Part shown: piece by piece, positions 13,926 to 25,131 of the stretch
How the letters are laid out: every line of letters begins with the position of its first letter
How positions within the stretch are numbered: the stretch's first letter is position 1
NCBI RefSeq assembly: GCF_008831285.2
Contig: NC_045149.1
Coordinates: 6,315,500 to 6,379,499, forward strand
Length of the DNA stretch: 64,000 bases
Reading direction: 5' to 3'
Origin: Nymphaea colorata
Taxonomy: Eukaryota; Streptophyta; Magnoliopsida; Nymphaeales; Nymphaeaceae
Program-made: the position numbers and the translations under genes
The notes under the pieces: generated by a model
The model's database searches: none
What the model was told of the DNA's origin: nothing
The model's input: the letters and a program-made list of their open reading frames with translations, nothing else

Positions 13926-16900
13926 TCACACCCCTCCCATTCAATATGCAGGGAGTTGAGCGAAGTAACATATTTTAATTTGAATTTTTGGAAAATTTCA
14001 AGAGAAACTGATCCACTCATCAGTATGAGGTCCAACTATTCCAGCTACCCTTAACAGGGGTAATCAGACGATGAACTAAGCATTTCTCAGATCTTGTACA
14101 AGTCACTTAGTTGATGCAATCCTATACGCTTGTGCATAAAGGATTGAAGTTGAAATTTGAAGTACACTTTGAACTTAGTCTTGAACAAGCAATTTTTAAG
14201 CTTGTTTTAAGTAAATTGGAATGGATTTTGGATCAGTAGTTTGGACATTTTTTTTTTACAAGTAATTTAACTTGCTTATGAGAATTCAAGTGAATTCTTT
14301 GGACAAAATTTGAAGATTTATATTGTTTGATTTGGAAACAACCATTTTGATAGAAAATATATAAATTTGAATTGAATTTGAAACATTGATAATGGGATTG
14401 GAAATTGATATGGTTCTAATTAATTTGGAGGTTGGATTGACAATTTGGAAGTTGAAATTGGATTTACTAATTCAATTGGTAAATAATGGGAAACAATATT
14501 TGAACTTGAGATTTAGTTCATTATCAAGAACTTAAGATCGTTTCATGATCTTCAATCATAATTGGGTAAATTTGAAGATGAGTTTGGCAAGTTGATCAAT
14601 TTTGAAAATTTGTTTTGTCAAATCATTTGGCTAAGATCAAAAGAAATGAAATTTTAGAGTCAAGTACGTTCCCTTTTGGAGAAAATTATAGAACCAAGTA
14701 AGGCTTACTTTGGCAAAATGAGTATTTCAAAGATGTAAAACAACTTCTTGTTTTCAAACATCCTTGGGCAAAATTTGATATGATTCTTGTGTTTTCTTTT
14801 GAAAATAAATGAGAACTCTACATTCTTTGTTGCAATATGACTTGGACACACTTTGCAACTTGAAATGGGTTCACTTAATCTCTAGAGAAAGTGCATGTGT
14901 GTGATTGGTTATGTGAATGTATGCAAGGAGAAAAGAAACTATATGGAACATACATTCTTCTCTCTCTCATAGTCTCTCAACATACATTCAAGCATAAGTT
15001 TCCATTTCATACTACATTCATACACGAAATGGAGAGTAGATTTTAATTAGAATGTAGGATCATCTCTAAATATACTTAATAGAAGATCAAATATTTTTAT
15101 TAGAATGCAGTCCACAAGCTTGAGACATAGATAAAATTATCAAAATGGTATAAAATACAAAAAAGATGCTAAAATTCAATCTTTGAAATAAAGAAACAAC
15201 TGGGTAGCATGCCTTTTCATCAATAAATGTCCATAAATCAGATTTTATTCTAGTTTTAATGGCTACATATTAAGAGATATAGACCCAAGAAAGCTTGTTC
15301 TTAGAAAAATATATTAAATTTCTGAAATTTTACTTAACTTTCATAAGTTAAGCTTTAAAATTAACAAGAAGATATATTTTGAATATACATCCTTTGTCAT
15401 GCTGAAAATGCATATTGGGATTCAACTTTGTGTTTTAGGAATAATCTTTTCTCCTAAACCAAATTAAATTTCAGATTTATGTAAGGAGAATGCCATGTCA
15501 TTGGACAATTCTTGGTAGGATTGTTCTCCTCTTTTAAAGAAATCTAATTTAGCTTTTGACTGAGATTTGTGACATTTTAAAATTATAATTAAGCCCACTA
15601 CAAAAAAAGATATTCAAAGATGATTTTAGGAAGTTGAAATCTTATTTTGGCAAATGTATATATTTATTTATATATGTATTACCATTTTAACGAAATTTTA
15701 AATCTTGAAATGGGTCAAACTTATAACTTTGAGTTACAAAGATCAAAACAAAATATTTTTCCACGTTTTAAACCAGCTTGCAGACATGGCCCCTAATCTG
15801 ATTTAGAAAGAAAATCATCTTTTATATGAAGCAACACATATATACATATGAATGTATATAAGTATATGTTATTACTTGAAATGGAAGATTTGAGAAATGA
15901 CCTTACAGTTTGGGCAATGATAATTCATAGCTGAGTTCTTTTATGTGAGGAGAATGAAAAAATGATTTATAACCTCCACCATCCTTCTCTAACAAATTAT
16001 GGAAATATGAATAGAAACAAAGAGAATTGAAAGATATGCTCAAGCAAGATCAAATCGATGTAGCCATGCAAGGGTGGACCACCTCTATGTAGATGAATAC
16101 GGCATGAAAATTATGTATATATGGTAGCATGAAATTACTTCTCTCTCATTGTGAGTTCTCTTATGGTATGGAGTTTAAATTGGAGTCAAGTCTTGGCTAA
16201 TTGAAAATAGTGTGGCCTTGGGGCCTTTGCACTAATAGTTTGTATGGGTTTCCTCTTTTGAAAAGCCATATAATACGTGCATAATGCATTAATATGTACA
16301 TCATCATGAATATTCCTTAACTAAATATCATTCTCAGCTATCAATGGAAACGAAAATGAAAATCTCCCTCCCATGACTATGGAATTTAATAAGCAGCAAG
16401 AAGTAAAATGGAGAACCAGATTGGATAGCCCCTACCTTGTTAGCCTGCCTTTGACATGAAGGCTCTTGGCCGGTTCTCTTAAATAAGAATCCAACCGTGG
16501 ATTTGAGCTTAGCAAAGCTGAAAATAGAGGGTCTTCTTGCTTGAACTTGAAAAGGGAGATTCCTCATACCGAAGAACCTAAACAAGGTTCCAAGAGAATG
16601 ACTCTAGCTTAGCAAGTTCAATGACAAGGAGAGAGAGAGAGAGAAAGAGAGAGATGCTTGCTTTGAACAATGGCTGCTCCTTCCTCTTCTTTTCTTCTTC
16701 TTCCTCATGTCTGAAGCTATGGAGAAGAAATAGCAAGCAAGAGACAGAAAAATTAGTAGAAAAATCATCCCTACCCTGAATGTCAAGGGGGTCTATATAG
16801 ACTTTACCTAAATTAAGAAAGAGGAGGAGAGAGCTATGCTCATACCCCCTTTAAACTCTCTCTTGAGCACGCCCTCTTCTTTGGGAAAGTGCAGCCAAGT

Positions 16901-18380
16901 GAGGTGGCATGGACCAGCCAATGGCAGCTTGATTGTGGAAATAAATCTAAATTAAAATTTTATGAAAATGCTGTTGTGGCTACCACCTCACTCAGCTCTC
17001 TTCCTTGACCAACGGTTGGGAGGCTTCCTTACCTCTCATTGGCCAAGTCCCATAGACTTGCATTGATGACCAAGTGCGAAGAGATTAAATTTCATTTAGT
17101 AAATTTAATCTCTTCTTGAACTTTCGAGCTAGGCTCACCTAGTCCACACAAATGGGCTGGGTGAGCTTGACTAGGACTAGTCCATCGTGACTTAGACCTA
17201 GTCAAACTAGTTTTAATTTAGGATTTTAGGTTTCCAAAACCTAGTTATAATTAAAATTTGACAAAATAGCCCTCGATCCTAAGTGTCTGGGTTTGAGTTT
17301 GAGCTTAGTAGGTTTTGACCCAGTGGTTCAGATCTAGTATTTACTAGATTAAAGAGTTTACTATTCAATAATTCAATTTGATTTGTTAAATTTTATTGAA
17401 AAGGACATTCTTGCCCAAAATTGATGAGAAAATGGGTTTCATTGGATCAAACCTTAATTTGATTGAAAAGGACATTCGTGTCCAAATTTGACTTGTATAC
17501 ATTACAAGTTCAAACATATGACTGATTCATATGAAATCTCGATTTTGAATTCCATAGATCCAAATGGAGAAGGACAAATTCATCCAAAATTGCCCTACCT
17601 AGACAATTTGACCAAGGTCAAACTCCAATTTGCAAGCGGATTTTGACTTAATTTTGACAAGTATGATAAATTTGGTACTTAGAAAACATCGAATTATGTT
17701 TTAAGTAAGATCAATTTGAAATGTGCTTTGACTTGGTTCAATCAAAGCAAGATTGTTTCAGTCAAAGCTTAATTTCATCTAATGGCTGGATCGTGGGACA
17801 AACCTGATCATGTTTGACTGGGTTTAGCTTGAGTGAGTTTATGTTTGATTAAGCTTAGTTTGGCTAAGCTCAGCAGGCGTAGTGCCTATTTAGGGTGCAC
17901 CTACACCAAACTCTCATGTAATTAAGTGAGTTTATTAGGTGTCATGATGGTCACCTTTGGAACTAGGTTCCATCATTAATTAAAGGAACTTTTCCTTCAA
18001 TGTAGAGAGAAATCCTTAAACATCTCTATATTTCTTATAAATTCTTAGTTATCCTAATCGTTTTGCTTTGAAAATGAATGGTTTAATGATAAGAGAGATG
18101 TGTGGCACCCTAGGTGGGCCCTTGCCCATGCAGACCAGGTGCAGCTCACATGTGGGTCCCACATAATATTTTAGATCCTCAATTAGATCATGTTTTGGAT
18201 TTATAATCTAGATTTGGATTCTAAATGTCAACTGCAATTGGATCCAAAATTGTATGTTGTACTGGGATTTTGACTCATAATCTTGCATGGAGATTTATGT
18301 CGTGAGCCTTGTCCTTTTAAAGATACTTTAGAGATACTAAAATCATTTTGGTGCTTGCAAGATACAATGTAGTAACTTGT
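13926..18380 (-). mobile_element. Decayed Tat-type LTR (LTR-A), minus strand
   Basis: Several blocks match LTR1 in collinear order when read on the minus strand. They are the metal-poor leader block around ATGTGGGACCCACATG (18,150), a TATA-like TCTATATAGACC (16,790), CCACCCTTGCATGGC (16,070), GAGAGAGAAGAATGTATG with TTCCATATAG (14,940), and the U5 end with ATTACCCCTGTTAA, GGTTGGACCTC-like wording and GGGGTGTGAAC at 13,926. The length is about 4.5 kb. The 5' edge near 18,380 is uncertain because no TGTTAACA is preserved there. GA runs at 16,627-16,655 and short open frames inside are not genes. Confidence 0.65.
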
Positions 18381-18399
18381 TAAAAATGTTTATCAAACT

Positions 18400-19330
18400 T
18401 GTGATGTTTGCAATCCTTATATGCATCAAAGTGTGAAAATGTACACCAAAGTGCGCAATCAAGTGTTGAGGTGCGTGAACTTGTATGCACCAAAGTGCAA
18501 AACCTTACACAATGGTACATTTACTTAGATGCATTAAAACACAAAATCTTATGTCATGACACACTTACTTGTGTACATCGAAGCGCGAGATCATATACCA
18601 TGGGAATTGATACGTTTTCTTGTGTGCATCGAAGCACAAAATCTTATGTCAAGGCATGTTTACTTAAAGGTGAAGAAGTGTAAAATCTTATACTAAAACA
18701 TGCTTTTTGCATACACCGAAGCAGAAATCTTACATCAAAACATAGGGACTTGTGTAAGCCGAAGAGCGAAATTTGCATTGGTACATTTATTTGTATGAGC
18801 CAAAGTGTGAAATCTTATGCCAAAAAACATTTACTTGTGCACCAAAGTGTGAAATCTTATGCTAAATCACATTTACTTGTGTGTGCCGATGTGCGAAACC
18901 TTATACTGAAACAGAAAAAATTTGAAAACATGTGTAAATTAGTATGCTTACTTCTGTTCGCTTCAGTATGCTTCCTTGTGTTTGCTGAAGCGCGAAATCT
19001 TATGTCACAACATGTTCACTTGAGAGCGCCAAAACACGAAATCTCATATTAATGCATGTTCTTGTAATACTTGTGTGCACCAAAGTAAAGAATGGTGCCA
19101 AAGCAGAAAAATCATGTGTAGAAACATAAAATCATTTTGAAAACTTGAGAAATTTGAATACGCTATTGTATGAGATCAGACACTTGTGAGCACTAACATG
19201 TGAAATTAAAAATTTGCATGCACCAAGGTGCAACATGTGAAAATCATATGTGCATTGACATGCAAAATTGAGAAAACCTGTGTGCACTAATGTGCAAAAT
19301 TTGAAAAACTTGTGTACTGAAGTCCAAAAT
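18400..19330 (-). repeat. Degenerate tandem repeat block in the 3' untranslated region of a Tat element
   Basis: About 45-60-bp units recur many times. Each carries a core like 'gtgcaccaaagtgcgaaat' followed by 'cttatgtcaaaacat' and 'acttgtgt'. Units differ in length and sequence, so the array is old. It lies between the integrase end (19,627) and LTR-A. Tandem repeats in this position are known from Ogre/Tat elements and can seed satellite DNA. The repeats create open frames on the plus strand with a recurring HQSVKSYAK-like peptide, which I regard as an artefact. Confidence 0.7.
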
Positions 19331-19626
19331 TTGAAAGACTTGTATCAAATGCTTGAAAACTTGAGGCTCTTAAAAAGATTACAAAACTTGGAAAATCAGT
19401 GTATGCTTAAATGGAAAAACTTGTGGTTCTAATTGCTTTCAAATTTTAGAAGCCCTTGAAATTGTTCTTATTGAACATTTCCTTGTGTGAAACTCATGTT
19501 TCTTCTGTTATTTAAAAAGATGCATTAGAATGAAGCACAGTGAAGAGAATGCACAAGCATGGAGAGAGAGACTAATCAGACCATCAAAGAAAATTATATT
19601 GATAGAAAATTCTTGAAACAATTATA

Positions 19627-20515
19627 TCACACAAAGAATGTCTTCAAATAAAGAGCATTTACAAGATCAAGCAATTCAACCCCATAGGCATCGATCAAAC
19701 GATACAAATTGCTTGACAAAACTTTCTTGATGACATAAAGCACATTTCAGCTTGGTGCCCGCTTCTCACAAGGACGATTTTTCCGCATAATGGATGATTT
19801 CAACACTAGCTCATTAACTTTGAAATTCTGTTCTATCACTGATTTGGTGTAGTCTTATGCTACCCTTTGCCCTATGCATGTTCAACTACTCATAGTCTTT
19901 TTTCATCAAGTAGATCTAATTGTAGCATTTATTGCTTCTGATATTGGTTTGTAAGAAGTTCAATAAGTGATGCAAATCTATAAACAGGTTTTTGTACATG
20001 TAACATGAGGACTACATCTGTTCCATATACTAGCTCTACTAGAGTGGCATTATTGGGCATTCTAACTATAGTCGTGTAAGTCCATAATGCATCGTGCAAT
20101 TTATCATGCCAATCTGGGCCAGTTTCCAAGGTCCTTTCGATAATTTAGATCATGACCTCATTTGTTGCTTCTGCTTTAGTAAGGTGCTGAAAAGTAATGC
20201 TTGATCCTAAATTTTGAACAAAAGTCACACATCCTTTTATTTTTGAAATGCATTTGCTTATTAGATACAATATCATGTGGCACCCCAAACCTACATAAAA
20301 TATTCTTGTGGATGAAAGTGATAACATGTTTTCCTTCCATGATTCTCAAGATGATGGCCTCCACCCACTTACTGAAATATTTCGTTGCAGCAAAGGAATA
20401 CAAGTACTCATTTGAAGTGGAAGGATTAATGGGGCCCACCACATCAAGTGCTCACATTGAAAAAGGCTATGATGATACAACATAATATAAATATGGCATC
20501 ATTGGCTTTTCCCTT
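19627..20515 (-). pseudogene. Tat-lineage integrase remnant, minus strand
   Basis: The core domain is recognisable from LDVVGPINPS, through YFSKWVEAI and FGVPHDIVS to YFSAPY. It is followed by WHDKLHDALWTY and YGTDVVL, and it ends with SNLYRLIDAYG and a stop at 19,627-19,629. Each block matches integrase of elements 1 and 2. The second catalytic Asp region (SDNGTHF in the intact copies) is changed to SNKQMHF. A TGA interrupts the start of the core, and frameshifts separate the segments. The N-terminal zinc-binding part is missing because a deletion joins the core directly to the protease tail. It is non-functional. Confidence 0.85.
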
Positions 20516-20529
20516 AGTTGCCTATCTCT

Positions 20530-21345
20530 TGTAGCCAAGACCTATTGTACCCTTACACCTGGCCCACTACTGATAGGTTCTATCATGCCATCTTCGTTAG
20601 TTCCCAACCCTGTGTGTGGCTTGTATCTTATTTTGATCATTAGGTGTAATATTTTTAGCACATATGCAAAACATTTATATATATAATGGTGTGTCTATGA
20701 CTCCACTTTACGTATTGGTGCCTCGTGGATCTATAGTTGTCCAAGTAGTGAATTGTAAGATGGTGGCACATCCACCACATAGAAGAGAACTGAGTGAACA
20801 GTGAAGTTATATGCAGGTCCAAATATATTTTTCCGTTCACCGTCCTCCTCCTCCGATCAAAGCCATAAATTGCCATGTCATATGGTATGTAATGCTCATC
20901 TTTAAGGCCCAATGCTCTAGCAGTCATTTCGAGCATATGTTCAAACTGCTCCCTTCGTCTGTTAGTACATGCGAAAACATTCATGCCATGAGTTTTCACC
21001 ATGATATAAAGTGAGTTTTTATGAAATTGGTGAAGCTTGGGAAGACGTCCATCTGAAAATGTCAGAGGAGCATTTACCATGACTTGGCAGTTAGTGCTAA
21101 AGTTTCTAGGGTAGTTTGGATTTAACTTTGGTTTTCTTGAGCACTTCCTCCATAGTTGTCATGTGTACAATAGAAGTATTTATAATGTCCAGGACAGAGG
21201 TGTTCAACGGGATGTTCAGGACATGTTGAGTAGCTTGCTCTAGTACTGTTTGGAAGACTTTGGCTGATATTTTTTTCTCCTCTCTTTTAACCCACTGTTG
21301 AGACACCTTGGGATGAGATTTGGTAGTTGCAGGTGGTTTTCTCAT
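20530..21345 (-). pseudogene. Tat-lineage protease and G-patch-like tail remnant, minus strand
   Basis: The segment ARALGLKDEHYIPYDMAIYGF aligns with the region of the intact protease after its active site (TARELGIRQADYTPS.IFIHGYD). A block in another frame resembles the LLLGRPWIHA motif. Further on, HTGLGTNEDGMIEPI and TGLGYKR match the G-patch-like tail of the plus-strand elements. The catalytic DGG motif is not preserved. The tail runs straight into integrase core sequence, so reverse transcriptase, both RNase H domains and the integrase zinc finger are deleted. Several frameshifts are present. Confidence 0.7.
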
Positions 21346-21457
21346 CTTGTATACTAGCTTTTTGATGGGTTTGGACTCGTTATCTTAGATTCTCATTGCC
21401 ACCATTTTCTTGCTAAGGCCTTGAATAAAATTCCGTGACTTCTACGTTGGCATGTTT

Positions 21458-22849
21458 TCAATGGTCATTACATCTCTTCTTGCATGTAGAGCCTAATATG
21501 GCCCTGTGACATAGTGGTACGTCACCAACCACTACAACAGTGTTCTTGCCATGGTCCCTAAATGGCCCTTTGAGGACTTTTGGAGTGGTGTCCTCAATCA
21601 GCATATCTTTATCAATCCAATCTTGAATAATGTGCTTGAGCGGTATACAGTCTCCTGTATTGTGGCTCAAAGCATGGTGATACTTGCAGAATTGATCCTT
21701 TCTTCTTCCTTTCATTTCTGAGGGATCTATTACACGTGGTAGATGATAGAAACCTTCTGCTAGGAGATACTCTATAATCTCTTTTTGTTTTTCTCTAAGG
21801 GAGTGAATTTCTAGTCTCACGTCTGGGTTGGAATTTTCTCATTTTTACTACTAGACTGTGGTGTTTTCTCTTCCGTATTGTATCCCTTGCCCTTATAGTC
21901 CTATTGCTGACTTGGCTAGCTAGGGCGTGCATTGGTGGCTAAGTTCTTATTAATGAAGAGGGCATGAATCTGAATTTTATTCATTTTCTTGTAGTTATCT
22001 TTTCTATTATTACTACTCTGGCATGTTTCGGTTCTGAGATAGCCATTTTTGGTGCATATCTCAATGTGCTTCAGCTTTTTGGTTAGATCGTAAAAATTCT
22101 CATACTCATGTTGTATAAGATGGTGGTGGATGTGCTCTTGAAACCCCCTGAAGATCATTGTTAAAGCATGGACTTTGGCATCAGGCTAACTTGAAGCTCG
22201 CCACCTTTAGATATACTCTAGTTGATCCAGAGTCTCAGCAGAGGTTAATGAAGGTGTTGATGGTCAGCACTACAAAAAGTTTGGCCTCATATTTTTCGAC
22301 AAAGGCATTGTCACCACCTCATTGAAGTTCCGCATCTGGGTGGGTCAATAGTCTCTAAGTACCATTGTGTGTCATCTCTTTCCATGCTCCAGAGAAACAA
22401 ATGAATAATGTTTTATTGTTGTCAAGGAATTTCATAAATTTGATAAAGAATACTGACAAGTGGGTGTGGGTTTTTTGTTCCCTTGAACTTGTTGAACTTC
22501 CTTAAGAGTCCCTCGAGACTTTCATCATCCAACCCTTTACAAAAATCACACCTAGAGTATGTCTTTTCCCTTTATTTTGAATCCACAAGACAGTCTTTTC
22601 CATTTCTACAATACAAGACTGGATTGGATCTATGACACGTGTCGTGAATATATAAGGCTCTTTGGCCCAAATGGAGCCTTGGGAACTATTGTTACTTGGT
22701 TGTACTGCCGCTCCTTGATTCATCATCTGTTGGGTCATTTTTTGTATGGCCAACATGAGTGTAGGATCCACATGAGGAAGATTTCCCATTTCCTCCTAAA
22801 TCTTGGGCTCTTTCTCTTTTTCACCTTTTGATTTTGTATAAGGTGCCAT
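21458..22849 (-). pseudogene. Tat-lineage gag remnant, minus strand
   Basis: Start codon at 22,849, with an in-frame TAG 18 codons on and another ATG (MGNLPHVDPTLM) at 22,789. The C-terminal part (21,820-21,458) carries FCKYHHALSHNTGDC. This CxxHx4Hx4C knuckle matches FCKFHRAPGHDTEDC of the intact elements, and it is followed by a similar HIIQDWIDKDM stretch. A middle block (22,158-21,916) resembles the post-capsid region. Frameshifts and stops break it into at least three frames. It is the 5' part of the same element as the protease and integrase remnants. Confidence 0.75.
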
Positions 22850-23476
22850 GGGAAATTTCGTCACTATTTCTCATGTAAAGAAATGTTAGCTTGGAAAAGA
22901 GAGGTACAAATAACATTGTATTGGGAATGAGAAAAGAAAAGACATATTTTTTGACAAATTGGAGGAAACTGAAATATCAAAATGTTATTAAACTGTTTTC
23001 TATGGAAAGGACTCAATGACAATAAGGAGTTTAATAGACAGTTTCCTACCACTTCATCTATACTCCAGACCTAGTCAGTTCCTCATATATAAAGTTCTCT
23101 ACCGTAACAGAGGACCAGCCTACCTCAACGAGACTACTCATACCCTACCACTCCTTGCTATGCATATCAAATTTTGTGACCATGCTATAGTCTCCTCTAA
23201 TTGTATAAAAGTCCATCTACCTATTGGAGAACTATAACACATACCAATCTGGATGGTATGGGACAATGAAGAAGGGTCCAAGCATAAGAATATATGTCCT
23301 CATGTCATGTTATGTGTAGCAAGCTGACTATTTGCTTCTTTTCTTGCTAGGGGTACTCATGCCACCTTCAGCACTCTATATTTGTACATCTGCAATAGAC
23401 TCCATAGCACTATCTAGTATATATCTCACAACTTTATCTTACAACACTCAATATTTGTCTATCCTAAAGCATCAAA
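22850..23476. other. Spacer between decayed gag and a primer-binding site
   Basis: No gene is supported here. On the minus strand it could be the untranslated leader downstream of the tRNA-Met-type primer site at 23,477-23,495. I cannot tell whether that leader belongs to the Tat gag at 22,849, a separate small LTR element, or the pararetrovirus. Confidence 0.4.
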
Positions 23477-23495
23477 GTCTAAGGCTTTGATACCA
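23477..23495 (-). other. Initiator tRNA-Met-type primer-binding site
   Basis: The minus strand reads TGGTATCAAAGCCTTAGAC, close to the TGGTATCAGAGCC sequence complementary to the 3' end of plant initiator tRNA-Met. Both copia retrotransposons and caulimovirids use this primer. It lies about 100 nt downstream of a minus-strand TATA box. Confidence 0.65.
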
Positions 23496-23498
23496 CTT

Positions 23499-23801
23499 TG
23501 GGGAGGCAAAGGTGAGTAGTAAGGTTGAGCAGCAGAATAGGAGGAGGTGAGAAGGAGCTCATGTCCTCCTGCTTATGGCTTTCTATCCTTTATATAGATC
23601 TTTGCAGAATCTCCTTTTTCTTTTGAGAATCTTCTTTTTAACTTGTCTAGAATCTTCTTTTTATCTTGTCTAGAATCTCCTTTTTATCTTGTCGAGAATC
23701 TATTTCAGACTTGCATCACAAGAAATCTCTGGTTCTTTCAAGAATTCTCCACATTCATGTTCTGGAATATGCTTCATCATTTAACACTTCATCATTTAAC
23801 A
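23499..23801 (-). promoter_or_regulatory. Minus-strand promoter region with direct repeats (small LTR or pararetroviral intergenic region)
   Basis: Read on the minus strand, the segment opens with TGTTAAATGATGAAG repeated twice (23,801-23,772). Next come three to four copies of a 23-nt AAGATAAAAAGGAGATTC-type repeat (about 23,695-23,607), then TCTATATAAAGG near 23,596. It ends CTCCCCA just before the primer site. The TG...CA ends and 303-bp length fit a short copia-type LTR. Enhancer-like repeats, TATA box and Met primer site equally fit a caulimovirid intergenic region. No second LTR copy was found. Confidence 0.5.
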
Positions 23802-23805
23802 ATAT

Positions 23806-23935
23806 TTCTTCAGACTTTCTATTGTCATTATCTGGTTTTTAATTGCTCTGGTTCTGGCAGCTTTATCTGCTTTGGCTAAAGATTCAAGCCAATTTGATAA
23901 CTCATGATGTTCATCTTTGTATTGAGTAGATTGTG
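23806..23935 (-). pseudogene. Unrecognised minus-strand coding remnant upstream of the promoter
   Basis: A frame reading through LSNWLESLAKADKAARTR to a stop just before the promoter segment has the charged, helical composition of real protein. It ends where the regulatory segment begins, as the last gene of a pararetrovirus would. I do not recognise the family and it may be chance. The plus strand of the same stretch gives no sensible protein until the zinc-knuckle region. Confidence 0.25.
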
Positions 23936-23936
23936 A

Positions 23937-24224
23937 ATATACTATAAATATAAACAATATATAAGACAATACCCAAAAAAGAGTAAACCATGCAAATGAT
24001 ATAATTGTGGAAAACATGGACATATGGCGAAAGAATGTCAGACAACTAGAAACCCAAAAACAATAAATGTCTTAGAAAAAGAATATGTATTAATAGAACA
24101 ATTAGAAAGCCAAGGGAAAGATGTATTAGATAATGAAACAATATATGAATCTCAGACAGAAACAGACTCAAGTGATAACATGGAAATAGACAGTGAAATA
24201 CAAAATACACCTAAAGAAGAATGA
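23937..24224 (+). pseudogene. Endogenous pararetrovirus capsid remnant (zinc-knuckle end)
   Basis: The frame shows a basic tract (PKKSKP) and then YNCGKHGHMAKEC, the C-terminal three ligands of a CCHC knuckle. The codon where the first Cys would fall is TGA, so the knuckle is broken. An acidic, Ser/Asp-rich tail follows, up to the stop at 24,222-24,224. Caulimovirid capsid proteins have this basic knuckle followed by an acidic tail. The stop overlaps the next start as ATGA, a compact viral arrangement. Only the C-terminal end of the protein is present. A retrotransposon gag knuckle is the alternative, but the movement-protein neighbour argues for a virus. Confidence 0.65.
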
Positions 24225-25131
24225 CAGATAAAATACTAGAAAAACTTGAATAAATAACATATCATGAAGATTTGACAGAAAATTGTACAAATCAAAGATT
24301 AATATTTGATGAAAAACTTTTTGAAAAAATAAAAACAAGGACATTGACATCTGCACAAAAAAATATTTAACATACCTAAACTAAATAAAATTCCAATACT
24401 AAAAAATATGCTAAAAAAGGAATTAAAAGAAAACTATGTATATAATAGTAGAGGGCATATAATAGACATCATGCAAGCAAAAGAAACAACTAGAGTACCC
24501 CTGATAACCAAAGAAGGTGTAAAAGAAGAACTTAAACATATAAAACATAAAGAACCTATGAAATATATATATTTTGGAAGAATTGAAATATTAATAAAAG
24601 CATGTTTTAAAGAAGGAATAAATACACTATTGGAATTATATTTAGCTGATGACATGATAATATACCCGCAAGATAAAGCAATTATAGCCAAATTGAAAGG
24701 AAATTTAATTCATCAAAAGATAAAATTCATAATAAAACCAAACTACACCATCTCATTAACATATGAAAATATAAACAAAAGATTAGTATTATATTGAAAC
24801 TTATCAGGAATTAAACTAGAAAAAGGTAGTAAAGTCATGACGGTTAAGGCAAAAAGTATATATGTTATAACCAATAAATACAAAATGTCAACAAAAAGAA
24901 AAGACAATGATAGCATGGTTATAGAAGATCATTTCCAAAATTTAATCACAATTATTGAAGGAAAAGAGCGATATTACTTGGGAAATAACGAAAACAAAGA
25001 ACTTGAAATCATTGAAAAAAGATTAAGTATATGTGACCTAGTAGGAGAGCCATCAGTTAGAAAAACTAATCAACAATTTAAGATACAAGGTCTAATAGAT
25101 AGACAAATCCAAGAAATATTAATTGACATAG
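24221..25131 (+). pseudogene. Endogenous pararetrovirus movement protein remnant, cut by LTR1
   Basis: The frame around 24,540-24,790 resembles the caulimovirid movement protein of the 30K superfamily. It has a hydrophobic strand with IEILIKACFKEGINT, an LADDMI segment and a KGNLIHQKIKFIIKPNYTIS segment, where the family has its conserved Asp-containing loop and following strands. Movement proteins help virus genomes pass through plasmodesmata. The start ATG overlaps the capsid stop. Breaks are a TAA at 24,251, a one-base frameshift near 24,365 and a TGA at 24,795. Coding similarity ends exactly at the LTR1 start. The capsid-before-movement order differs from the badnavirus arrangement and recalls cavemo- or solendoviruses (from memory, unverified). 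Confidence 0.7.

Noticed and set aside
18408-19052. Plus-strand frames with repeated HQSVKSYAK-like peptide
   Set aside because: The peptide repeat is produced by the tandem DNA repeat. Other units of the array have stops, and the host element is on the opposite strand.
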